DNA of 64,000 nucleotides, taken from Selaginella moellendorffii. Lineage: Eukaryota > Streptophyta > Lycopodiopsida > Selaginellales > Selaginellaceae. Positions 34,557 through 45,099 of this stretch are shown piece after piece. Below the pieces are notes generated by a model. That model was not told the origin of the DNA, did not search any database, and saw only the letters and a list, made by a program, of their open reading frames with translations. Each line of letters opens with the position of its first letter. Positions within the stretch are counted from its first letter, which is position 1. The position numbers and the translations under genes are program-made. The stretch spans positions 1,780,272-1,844,271 of the forward strand of contig NW_003314283.1 of the NCBI RefSeq assembly GCF_000143415.4, read 5' to 3'.

Positions 34557-37267
34557 CACGAACACGGAAGCTCTGGGTTCAACTGAAGAAGCCACAAAAA
34601 CCAGGACAAGGACGTGCACTAGCAACTAGCGCCTGGTAGGTAAGCCTCGTTGCATGTGGCATAGCATGTGGCCTCACGCCATTTCCATTGCAGGAATTCT
34701 CGAGTCTTCTCTCGAAAACACTGGGGGTCAATGACACACTCAGCATCCATAACATTCTACTCACGACAAAAGTTGTTTTTGACAAATGGGTGGATGTGCT
34801 GAGGAGGTACCATGACGGGGAGTTGCTAAACTCAATGGGTGTGGAGGACGGCCGGAAGCCCAATGATTTGAAGCTCAACGCCTTGCGTTTCTCGCGGTCT
34901 CTAGACGACGACGACCTTCTGACAGTGGCTAATGCTCTTCTACATGGTGAGGTAGTCTTCAACAAGACCAAAATGACTCCCGGCCATATTGTGACATACG
35001 AGGACTTGTGCACGACTCTGAGAGCTCGTGCGCTATTGAAGGATTGGATCTTCGAGCAAGTGGCCGTGGAGAGGGTGAGCATCGACACCACGCAAGAGAT
35101 GATGGAAGAGTTGGACTTGTCAAATGAAGACATCGACGACTACGTGAAGGGGGCCCCCAAGTTCATCGATCTGCTGCGGGATGCCACGAAAAGTAAAGCT
35201 GAGAAGTTGGATCAGTATCCAAATTTCATTAAGAGGGATGTCGACCGCCGGCTTCAGAAATAGCTCGACCCCGCAGCAGAGGCCTATCGAGAACCTTACC
35301 GGGTATACGTGAATTCGGATGAGGATCAAAGGTGGAGGAGCATCGTTTCCCGCGGAGATGAGCAGGTCAAGAACATCTTTTGTGTGATGGACTTCACAAA
35401 CGAGGAGATCACTCATGCAGACGAAGTCAACTCCATCATTGACTTAATGGTGGGACTTGCGGAGGTGGAATCTTCAGTCCACTATATGATCTACGACTCC
35501 GAATCCTATCACAAGTTCTGGAAGGCCTTGAACGAGGTGAAGGCTCGGTTGAAAGGCAAGGAGATGCAGGAGATCCATGGGATAATGGCTAAGAAGAAGA
35601 TACCAACAAATGTCCGCATCTTCACACTCGCCCTTGTTATTGGTCCTGCAGCAGAGTGGGACTGGAGTGACTTCCCAGCTTCGTTCGACAAGGCCGATCG
35701 AATTGATCTGAGGGAGGTCAATTTACCCGTGCCTGAGGAACTGAAGACGGCTATGGAGCTTTCAAATCCAGAGAAAGCTCCAGGTGCAGCATGGGAAATG
35801 CTCAGCTGGGTCTTCAACGCAATAGCACCTGCTTCTGACTCCAAGGGCAAATGCGTTGTCGAGTACAACTGCGGCGGACTATTCTTTCGAGCCGCACTAC
35901 TCAAGGGTGTCCTATGTGTTGCGGTGACAAACTCCATTGAAGAGGTGACTTCAATGAAGCATATAATTACAGTTGCCAAAGAAAAACAGTATCTTCTCTG
36001 CGAACCTGGTGAGTACGCACTTTAAGTTTAAATGTTATCTCACAAGCTCTGTATGCAGGAGCGTGGCCACCCCCAGATGCTGAAACGGCGTTAACAGCTA
36101 CTGTTGGGCCGAGCTCACAACCTGCACAAGGTAAGGTCATGTGAGGCCTCACGCCATTTTGATTATAGATCGTTGTGAATATTCAGACACGAAGACTGAA
36201 AAGCGCACTGGTGGCGCGTCGAAGAAGGACAAACAGACAAGCAATAGGAAAAAAGGAGGTACAAATTATATTTGCAATGGCGTGTGGTCTCATGCCATTC
36301 CTTGCAGGAGACACTTCTTCAAAGGCAAAACAGGCAAGCACTAGCCAAGCTCAAACTGACAGTGGTCATAAAAAGCGAAAGCACGTTGGACAGTCGTCGG
36401 GATCAAAGGCGTTTGATTCAAAAAGGAAGAAGGGCAACGAAAAGATGATAGGTACTGCCTCGCGGTCACCACCTCCTGACTCAGATTCCTATGGCGGACT
36501 CCCCTTCCCCAATCTCAATGGAGATGTACAATGAATGAGGGATGCTTTTCAAGTCAGGGCCACGTTTTTCTCATCTCGTCGTCTTCGAAGGGTGCAAGAA
36601 CGTGCAGAAACCATGTTAAGACAGTCGGGTGAGGATACGGTCCTAGGTCACGCACTAAAACAGGCTATGGATGTCTTGTATTTTGAGATGGAGACTCGGC
36701 CAGATGATTTTCCCAAGATGGTCCTGGAAGAACAAGCCATCCAGCTTGAGCAGCCTATGGAAGAAATGTAGGAGGGGGATGAGGAGCCAGAGAAAGATAA
36801 TGAGGAAGAAGAGCAGAAAGACGAAGAGGAGGACAAAGAAGAGGAGGAAGAAGTAGAGGAGGACAAAGAGGACTTGGATGGTCCTCACAATGGTGACGAT
36901 CACAATAACGACGATGACGATGATGATGACAATGGCCAGCCTGAGGTGGCCAAAGAGCAGCGGAGGAAGGTCATACAAGACAAACCATCAGGTAAATAAT
37001 AGTACATCCATTCCTAACCTTTTACCATTTCTAACATTGTCCATGTAGGTTGCGAAGCAAATGGTAAGTAGAGATTATTCAGTTGAATTAAGATACAAAC
37101 TCTAGCCTTTAGTGTCGAGGAAGGATAGTGCCAAGCAAGGGTCGAAACGTATGTCCAATCCTTCAGAATCAACAGTGCGCCCAAGTGATATCGGTCCTAG
37201 TTCCTCAATAGCAGTTGATGGTAAATACAATATAGTCGATTCAATGTGCTAATGAGTTTGTTTTTAG

Positions 37268-37855
37268 TAGCCAGTAGGGAGGATACCATCTCAATCGAAG
37301 GGAGATATTTGGACATGCATATGGATCCGCCAGTGGACTCTACTTGCCTGCAAGAGTCATCAGAGCTGGTGGAGGCTACTATCCATATCAACGCCAAGCA
37401 AGCTGACCACGCTCCACTTGATGCTGCCCATACCACTAAGACAATCTTGTCCACGTATCCAACTGACGGTGACCAGGCGCCATTGGACCCGCATGAGGCC
37501 GCCCCAGCCGCCGAGCCGGTCATATCCTCATTTCCAACGGACTCAACGTGTGCCCAATCGTCTGACTATGCGCCATTGGAACCTCCCTACACCGCCCCTG
37601 CTGCCTGTTCGGTCATGTCCACTTTGCCAACGGAGGCACCAGCTGAAATGGCGTGTGATCACACGCCATCGGAACCACCCCATGCCACTGTTGAGCCAGT
37701 TGTACCAGAGTCTACAGCTGAAATGGCATGTGCCCACATGCCATCGGATGCAATTGACCCCACATTGCAGAGGAGAGTATTTCCGCCCTTCACGTTTCCT
37801 CGACCAAAACCCTCTGAACGACCATCGGGAGCACCATTCGCTAATATTGTAGATG
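37268..37855 (+). CDS. Exon with imperfect Pro-rich protein repeats
   Basis: About 195 codons. Units such as DHAPLDAAH, DQAPLDPHE, DYAPLEPPY and DHTPSEPPH recur every 20-30 residues with short STxPT spacers. In the last units the DNA forms perfect or near-perfect palindromes (37648, 37723) read as EMACDHTP and EMACAHMP. It is probably a flexible linker before the phosphatase domain. Copy C has the same exon at 54877-55455 on the minus strand with small in-frame deletions. Confidence 0.6.
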
Positions 37856-37902
37856 GTAAAATTGACTTGTACCATTTTTTATGCTAACGCATTTCATTTC
37901 AG

Positions 37903-38765
37903 AGTCACGGCGAAAGTACTATATCGTTTTTGATCTGAACGGTGTCCTTTTCTCCCATGAGCGTGGCTCGTCCTCGAATGTCACTTCACCCTCCAAAGCC
38001 TGCGGTCGCAAGTTGGTCAAAAGAGACAGATTCACATTAATCACACGGGAGAAACTGCGGGATCTAATAATGACCATGCGACACTTAAAACAGAGGGCCG
38101 GGTTCAATTTGCAATTGGGAGTTTGGACATCCATGATGCGCCACAATGCATTAACGTTGCTACAGATGATGCACGATCAGACGCGAGTAATATTACTATT
38201 TGACTTTCTCCTAACGCAGGAGGATTGCTTGACTATGGTCCATGTGAGGGGTAGCAAGCCCATCTTTGTCAAGCCAGAGGCTGTAGTGATGAACCAGACT
38301 GCTAGGTCAAGTGAAATCCTCATCATCGATGACTCGTCGATTAAAACTGCAGCGAACACGCACACATATGCAGTGCACCCCATCTCTTGCAGTATGGAAA
38401 CTAGGGAGAAGAAACCATATGTTCTGGGGGACCTTGCAAAACGGCTTGGAGCGATGGTGATAGAGAACCAGCCAGTCCAGGAGGTGGCTGCAGAAATCAA
38501 CCAAATGGCAGATGGAACGGTATATCAGAAGCCATTTGATCGGACAGACACCAGTCATCATTTATGGCATGTATATTGTCTAGCCAAGCACTATCCGCAT
38601 CTCCATAATCTGCTCAACCGGATGGGTTCTTCGACCACTGAACATGAGCGTGGATGTATTAGAGAAGAGATGGCATTACTATTGGGTTTAAATCCTGATA
38701 GTGTGGAGAGTGATGAAATTCCAAGATTATTGTATAGGCGTTGGAGGCAAAAAATAACAGTCTGA
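37903..38765 (+). CDS. FCP1/NIF-type HAD phosphatase-like domain exon
   Basis: About 287 codons ending at TGA 38763. It starts RRKYYIVFDLNGVLFSHE: the DLNGV box corresponds to the HAD nucleophile motif DxDxT, with Asn at the second Asp as in some plant NIF-domain proteins. GVWTSMMRHNA matches motif II, and SEILIIDDSSIKT the acidic motif III. FCP1/SCP relatives remove phosphate from RNA polymerase II CTD and other proteins. Here catalysis is uncertain because the acid/base Asp is replaced. The exon is open in both copies B and C, the only long part of this gene conserved that way, and so may have been under selection. Confidence 0.7.
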
Positions 38766-39183
38766 GATGGCATGTATTTATTTAAAAATGTAACTTATTA
38801 TGGCATGGGGTTCCATGCCATTGTATTAATATTAAAAGACAATTCTTTGAGAGGATTTGCATTATACTAGAAGTGTTACAGCATGTTATTGGAAGTCTAC
38901 AAAGTTGTTTTATTAATAAGGGGAAAGTAAAGATTGAATGGGGACTTGGGCTCCACCTAGACTCGGAGCAACTGAGCCAATATTAAAAGGATGGAAAGAA
39001 ATTGGACGACGATGACAAAGAGAAGAGAGAGGTGAAGCAGTGGCAGGGGGAGGAGAAGTGATTGAGTAGACATTTCCTTGTTTAAAATAAAATGGCATGT
39101 GCCTCAATGCAGTTGAATTTTGTTATATTTATATACTATATAAAGGTTTGGAAACCTTATTTTACAAGTGGGATAATGACAAT
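38766..39183. other. Left subterminal region of the transposon (copy B)
   Basis: 3' flank of the phosphatase gene. Palindromes at 38800-38821 and 39090-39111, and a hairpin-like GTGGGA...TCCCAC next to the terminal repeat. No ORF. Same sequence in copy C at 53563-53967. Confidence 0.65.
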
Positions 39184-39205
39184 TCCCACTTTAACGAAAT
39201 AGAGC
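39184..39205 (-). repeat. Terminal inverted repeat of copy B (phosphatase-side end)
   Basis: The minus strand reads GCTCTATTTCGTTAAAGTGG plus two bases, followed outside by TTTCAGGC. Confidence 0.88.
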
Positions 39206-39701
39206 TTTCAGGCGAAATATCTCCACCACCAGGCCCTGTCCAAAACTTGATTTCAAACGCCTCGGTCCTTTCCCTATCACTACCATCATTAATCCTGTCA
39301 CTTATCGCCTTGCACTTCCCTCCTCATATCAAATTCACCCCGTTTTTCATTCCTCTCTCCTTGAGCCTTATATTCCTAGTCCTATTCCCAATCAGGTCAT
39401 TCCTCCACCTCCACCAGTGTAGCTCGAGGATGGGTCTGAGTATGAGGTTCAGGACATCCTTGATTCCAAGATTTCACGGTCTAAACTCTACTATCTGGTC
39501 GACTGGAAGGGTTACGGGCCTAAAGAACGCACTTGGGAACCTGCGGAGAACCTGATTCATTCTCCTGACCTTGTTCAGGAGTTCCACCGCCGCTATCCTA
39601 GTCGTCCCAGTCCTTATTCTTTTTCTCCATCTCCCATCCCTTGCCGCTCATCTCATCCTCCTCGTCATTCTCATTCACATCCTCGTTCCACTCGTTCTTG
39701 A
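39206..39701 (+). pseudogene. Chromovirus integrase C-terminus with chromodomain
   Basis: The integrase frame resumes directly after copy B and runs to TGA 39699-39701. After a GPF-type region, the chromodomain at about 39423-39590 shows YEVQDILDSK, LYYLVDWKGYG and TWEPAENL. One TAG at 39420 interrupts. Chromodomains guide chromovirus integration to marked chromatin. The Ser/Pro/His-rich tail ends just before the polypurine tract. Confidence 0.88.
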
Positions 39702-39712
39702 GGAGGGGGTGC

Positions 39713-40099
39713 TGTCAGGAATCCCCCAATTCTTGCCACATTCCTGACTCTCGCCGGATTCCTGACCTGCAGACCACATTCCTGATTCTCAAGACACTTC
39801 CCTATTCCTGACTCTCGAGACACTTCCCTATTCCTGACTCTCAAGACACTTCCCGATTCCTGAGTCTCGAGCCACATTCCTAATATTGATGTGGCGCCTC
39901 CTCGACCTCAGCTATATTTAGGCCGTCCTCGATCCAAGAGTGGTGGAGCTTCATCAACCTATAGTATATATAGGTTAGCCTTGTTTCCATTTCTCCACAA
40001 TCTGAATCAACACCAGTCTAAGGCTTCTTCTTTGTTTCCACTAGCTTTTCTCTTTGTCTTTAGCCTTTTCTAGTCTTGATCTTGTTGGGGGTCTTGACA
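39713..40099 (+). repeat. Chromovirus 3' LTR
   Basis: 387 bp, about one indel and a few substitutions from the 5' LTR. It follows the AGGAGGGGGTGC tract and is followed by the GAGAG duplication. Confidence 0.9.
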
Positions 40100-41443
40100 G
40101 AGAGGATAGTGAGGATAGTGATTATGAGTTGGAGATAAATGTGTGCGTGATGTTGTAGTATGTTGTGAGAGCATATATACTATTATATTGATCATTGCCT
40201 TTGTTTCCATTAGACGCTAGAAAATATATAGGGCATTTCTTAAAAGTTGTAGAATTGTAATTTTCTAAAACAAATAAGAGGGCATTCTTTTTCACCCAAT
40301 TTGTTGCGCCCTCTGTCATTCCAAAAGACTACCATGAAATCTTTTTTGAGATGGTAAAGATAGAAATGGAAATATACGAGCACTATGTATATTATTGCGA
40401 AAAGAACACTCACAAGTATATAAAATGAAAAGTAAAATGAAAAAACAAATTTTTATTAATTATATAAAGTATAATAAGTTTATATTATTGATAGAGAATA
40501 AACATCAATAGTGTTGGAGAAATTTAGTTAGCTCCAAATATTTTCTGCAACTCAACAATAGTAAGGCTCGCTTGGTGTATATGAATATCCACTTTAGGAT
40601 CCTAGTGCAAGATGTTAATGAAAATGTAGTATATATGCTTCCAAAGAGCATATGCCTTCCCATGTTCCTCGTGCTTTGTAAAGTCTAAACATGTGTAAAA
40701 AGGAAAGTCTTGAATGTCAATTATGTACTCTCCACCTTTTGTTTTGACTATATACTCCTTTGCAAACGTAGTGATGTATTTCGTGAAGAGAATCTCACAC
40801 TCAAATGTTTGAGCCAAGTTTATTTTACCCTGTTTCTGTTTGGAGACAGTAGCAATAAATTTAACTGCCTTACTTTTTCTTGCTAGCCTTCTGTGCATCT
40901 TTGTAAAAATAGTCTTGGTTCTATCACTCATGTTTCCAACTCTCCTCTCAAGATTGAAACCATATTTCTCAAAGTTTTCAATCTCATCTAAGGTGAGTGC
41001 GACCCCATTAGCAACCGGCCATTCTTAAGGTATTGCATCAAGTTTAGGGTTTAGTCACTATAGTGTCTTCAAGCCGCTTCATATGGTTGATGTCGGTGTT
41101 GCAATAATACAGCCAACACCATCTCAAAAATTTTGCTTGCTTTTGTTCCCCATAGAAATATAGGGCTGGAATAGAAGTAGATTTGTCATCACGAATCCAG
41201 GCCCAACGCTTGCCCCTCAAAAGCATCCCCACACACCTTTGCATTTGATTTTACTAGCATGCATCGGATTGCATATTGCTTTAGCTCCACGCTATGGTAA
41301 ATGGTAATATCCTCACTGGAACATCCTAACTTCCCACCACCCTAACCATAACTTAAGTTGTGGTAGACAACTTACGTTCATATGGTGATCTTCACGCCAC
41401 CACCTTTGGATTTCCTTTGCTTTTGCCTCATGCTCTTCTTCAG

Positions 41444-43251
41444 TGTGAGACACAAAATCCCTAGGCCCCAAAGTGGAGCCGGAGGGGCACCACGTGGTAG
41501 TGGCTGAAGCGAAAGCCAAACGAGCGTAACACGTTTGGACAAAAGCTCCACCTTGAAAGGTCGAGAGCGGGAGTGGAACCCCTAACAAAGTGATTGAGGA
41601 ATGAGCATGAAGCGAGCGATAAGCAAGGCTCCAAAAAGTGACCCAAAAAGGACTAACACATAACACGTGGAAGTGTCCGAGATGGACCCGAGTTGGAGTC
41701 CAAAGTGGAGTCCGAAGTGGAGTCCGAGAAGGACCCCGAGATGGAGTCCGAGGTGGAGTCCGAGGTGGACCCGAGATGGATCCGAGATTGAGTCCGAGAC
41801 AGACCCGAGATGGAGTCCGAGATGGACCCGAAATGGACCCGAGATGGAGTCCGAGATGGACCTGAGATGGAGTCCGAGATGGACCCGAGATGGAGTCCGA
41901 GATGGACCCGAGATGGAGTCCGAGATGGACCCGAGATGGACCCGAGATTGAGTCCGAGACAGACCCGAGATGGAGTCCGAGATGGACCCGAAATGGACCC
42001 GAGATGGAGTCCGAGATGGACCTGAGATGGAGTCCGAGATGGACCCGAGATGGAGTCCAAAATGGAGTCCGAGATGGACCCGAGATGGAGTCCGAAGTCG
42101 AGACCGAGACCGGGACCGAGACTGAGACCGAGATCGGGATCGAGACCGAGACCGAGATCGGGACCGAGACCAAGACCGAGCCCGAGTTCGAGTCCGAGTC
42201 CGAGTCCGAGTCCGAGTCCGAGTCCGAGTCCGAGTCTGAGTCCGAGTTCGAGTCTGAGAGGGTGAAAGCCCAAAGCGTTCGTTTCCTAGACCCTGGGTGG
42301 TTTGGTGAGCTCCAAAAGTATAGTAGGGGGAGGACTGAAGTGGAGCCAGTTTGGCCAGGAAAGGCCAGTTTGGCCCAGGAAGGCCGGACCCAGTGTTGGG
42401 TGATGAGCTGCCCACTGGGAAGTCCAAGACTAGAGTGAACACAAACTGACAAGTAAGGTAGCTTGGTGAAGTGTTCAAGAGCCGGCTCTAGTTCCCCGGG
42501 AGATCGACTGGCCGATGCTCCCAGTCCAAGTGTGGGTGGCACTACCTACTTGGATACCTGTCGTGGCTCAACGAAACCTCGCTCTAAGCCCATGGCTAGA
42601 GCACCTAAAGGTGAAAGGCGGGGAGAGTACCCATGAGGCTTGCGTAAGGCCACGGTGTTTCGAAATGTTGTCCCAAAGTCCCAAACAGTGAAAGGGAAGA
42701 GGAGTAGGCCTCTAATGCAGTGACCAAGGATATGGTCACATGGTGAGGAAGTCCCAAAGGATAGTGGGACTTAGCGGTCAGGCCTGTGGGCCTTGATCCA
42801 GTGGCAGTGTTGGCAAACACGGCCATGGACTAAAAGGGACTTGGTGGGGACTGAAAAAGAGTTGTCGGGGAAGGCTATTCCCCATGTCTGCGGGCATCCT
42901 AAGGATGCTAAGGAGTAGATCTGGGATGATCGCTCATGGACGGATGGCCCAGTCTTTGAGAGACGGGATTATGATGCAGGTGGCGTTAGACCACCAGTGT
43001 GACCAAGGTGAATGGGCATGGCCTAGCGTAACGGGCTGGTATGTCGGTGGTACCTTGGGGTGTTGGTCATGGGATTGGACACGTGGAGCACTTGGACCAA
43101 GTGCAAAGGTTGAGTGGCATGGATGCCATTCTCAGGGCTTGCAAGCCCCAAGTCCTAACTGGGACTTATGGAGGTTGTGAATGAGACTCCTCCAAGTGGT
43201 CGGAGGTGCAGTTAAGTGACTAAAGTAAAATGGAAAAATTAATCGCTTACA
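41444..43251 (+). mobile_element. Solo LTR of the LARD-like family, TSD TTCAG
   Basis: 1808 bp from TGTGAGACACAAAATCCC to AATCGCTTACA, flanked by TTCAG at 41439-41443 and 43252-43256. No internal DNA, so it arose by LTR-LTR recombination. Minisatellite at about 41680-42255 with long spurious ORFs on both strands. Confidence 0.88.
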
Positions 43252-44734
43252 TTCAGAAGGTGCAATCTATCATTGTTTGCACAACTTCTTAAACATTATT
43301 GAAACTTTGGCTTGATAAGGTGGTAGTGTTGGTTTAGGCTTTGAGCCCAATGGAACTCACAAGTCTTCTTAGGACCTTCCAATGGTTGACCATTCCCAAA
43401 AACTGCTTGGACACCATTCTAGTTTGCATTAGCCCCATCTACCATGAAACCGTAAAAGTTTGTAGGCTTACCAGTCTGCTTTAGGACAATATTGGAGAGG
43501 GACTTCGAAAATATTTCCTAGGCTGTCTGGTCTTGTACATTAAACTATACTATTGCAATTGTCAAGTTATAATGTAGCCTGTGAAAACACAAGTATTACA
43601 ACAGTTTTAATATAATGAGAATAAAAATTACCTTGGATCATACACATAAGCTCGCACAATTTGATACGCGCTCTATATAGTAAAAATGTACCCATGCATT
43701 TGCAAGGTCACTAGACCCAAATATGTCCATTCGAGAGACAAGATCTACACCAGAGGTAGGGTCTATTGTAGACATTTTGAAGACGAAGGGGCACACTTGC
43801 TTATTCATAATTTGGTCTAGAAATAAACTTCTGTGGATGAACTCATATGGACAAGTCTGTTTCAATTCAAGGATAAAGTCAATTTTTGATTGAAACTTCC
43901 CCTCTCAAGATTCACACATCCAAGATGTTATCCTAAACAATATAATGTAAGAAAAAGAGATTATGACAACATATGAAATATAACGGACGTACCTCCTTAG
44001 GCTAGTAGCAAGTTGTATTCCTATAGTTTCTTCCTGCACAACATCTTTGAAATGGTTGAAAGAACTCCTTTGTATCCCTTTCTACATTGGATGCATGTTT
44101 ATGCCAACATGCACTGTAGCTCTTTCAGCCACTCCATCTCGTGGAAAAAAGTAGTATATCTTAGCCTCGCAGATAACACGACATAGAGGAGCATTTTTGC
44201 AAAATTGACACTTGAATCCAATAGCAATGGTATCACAGGTTGGAGGATTAACTGCAGACCCTTTGAAAAATATAGAATTTTTATAGTGCTCTCGATTGCA
44301 TGCTTCATCCATGTAATGTAAATGCCCACCACAATGAATTATAAACACTGTGCCTCAAAATGTTAAAAGTGTGTGGTAATGATTTTGCACCAATTGTGGA
44401 CATCCTGCTTGGTTTCCATCCCCTTCCATTTGGAACCTATGCTATTGACAAGAGGTGGTAGCTCAAAGAAAATGTTGTCATTGTAGGAGGATGGAAGCTC
44501 ACTCATAAGCCTATACAAAAACAAGTGCACATCGATTGAGAGCTACGAAAACTGGAAAGCATTGTTAACGGCTTTGAATATTGTTGAAGCTGGAGCTGGA
44601 GTTAGAGCTGGTGAATTCGGCGTCAACACTAGCATGACTTCTCCACTTGAACTAAAAGAGAACAAAAGGATAATGACTGACTCTTGATTCACATTCATTT
44701 TGGCCGGAGCGCATTTTGGCATTTTGACTAGAGA

Positions 44735-45065
44735 TCCAAACACTCGAATCTCTTTCGACTTGGAATTCTGTAAATCCCATTGTTGTCCACCCTCACCCAC
44801 ACCATAAAGAAGAAACTCTGAGTTTGCAACTAAACTAGTGTCGTTGCAAATCACAGCATCTAAAGAAATAGAGCCAAGACGAAGATCAAAATGCCGATCT
44901 AAAAATTCGAATCTCCTTCGACTTAGAATTCTGCAAATCCCATTGTTGTCCACCCTTGCCCACACTAGAAAGAAGAAACTCCAAGCATACAACTATACTG
45001 ATGTCATTGCGAATCACAGCCTCTAAAGAAATAGAGCCAAGACAAAAATCAAAACACTGACATAA
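44735..45065 (-). repeat. Tandem duplication of about 165 bp within the SWIM-family gene
   Basis: Two units encode GGQQWDLQNSKSKEIR with the same spacing and the shared LGSISLxAVI. Substitutions between the units show it is not recent. Confidence 0.7.
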
Positions 45066-45099
45066 AAACATTCAAAAACAATACTCTTAGAGAATGAAA

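Larger units (their letters stand above)
34557..38765 (+). pseudogene. Methyltransferase-like/FCP1-type phosphatase gene of copy B, 5'-deleted
   Basis: Exons: 34557-34639, 34694-36008, 36059-36130, 36169-36258, 36308-about 36991 (an internal intron lost by deletion at 36451), a 15-nt microexon 37049-37063, 37113-37220, 37268-37855 and 37903-38765. Introns are 54, 50, 38, 49, 57, 49, 47 and 47 nt. The N-terminal ParB exon is deleted. Stops: TAG at 34637 (a decayed CAG), TAG after RRLQK (35262), TGA at 36532 and TAG before EGDEE (36769). The C-terminal exon is the best-preserved part and encodes the phosphatase-like domain. Joins are phase-consistent across copies, which is why I read this as one gene. 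Confidence 0.65.
27408..39111. repeat. Dispersed about 22-bp palindromes of copy B
   Basis: Examples: 27408-27429, 27813-27834 (the intact form of the site split by the LTR element in copy A), 32041-32084 (two sites fused into one large palindrome), 34661-34682, 36139-36156, about 36276-36298, 37648-37669 (a perfect dyad centred on GATC), 37723-37744, 38800-38821 and 39090-39111. Same family as in copy A. Confidence 0.85.
27184..39205. mobile_element. Large TIR DNA transposon, copy B (complete ends, inverted)
   Basis: Ends at 27184-27205 and 39184-39205 are inverted repeats. The flanks CCTCAGAT (27176-27183) and TTTCAGGC (39206-39213) differ only by transitions and fit an 8-bp duplication of one site inside the integrase codons. 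The transposase-like gene is on the minus strand, the phosphatase gene on the plus strand. At 12.0 kb it is shorter than the composite because about 1.5 kb with the ParB part is deleted at about 34557. Confidence 0.88.
22483..40099 (+). mobile_element. Ty3/Gypsy chromovirus, interrupted by transposon copy B
   Basis: LTRs of 386 and 387 bp (22483-22868; 39713-40099), TGTCAGG...CTTGACA, with target duplication GAGAG at 22478-22482 and 40100-40104. Internal order is gag with a zinc knuckle, protease, RT, RNase H, integrase, chromodomain, then the polypurine tract AGGAGGGGGTGC at 39701. Transposon copy B (27184-39205) sits in the integrase gene. Several stops look like C-to-T changes of CAG, CAA or CGA codons, and there is a frameshift near 26357, so the element is dead. 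The chromodomain places it among chromoviruses; the self-priming design resembles Tf1/sushi relatives. Confidence 0.9.
40530..45070 (-). pseudogene. Decayed SWIM-like zinc-finger transposon gene, copy 1 (split by a solo LTR)
   Basis: Minus-strand fragments share order and sequence with 51488-53540. At the 3' end, FPFYTCLDF...WKHIYYIF (about 40640-40720) aligns to SCTYPDF...CKHIYYIF of the other copy, the pattern of a SWIM zinc finger (CxC...CxH) that is itself worn here. Upstream fragments at 41044-41250, 43638-43865 and 44082-44350 hold Cys/His-rich stretches (FKCQFCKNAPLCRVIC). The N-terminal part has a tandem duplication (44735-45065). SWIM fingers are known from MULE-type transposases, but I see no DDE core here. 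A solo LTR sits at 41444-43251. Confidence 0.5.
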
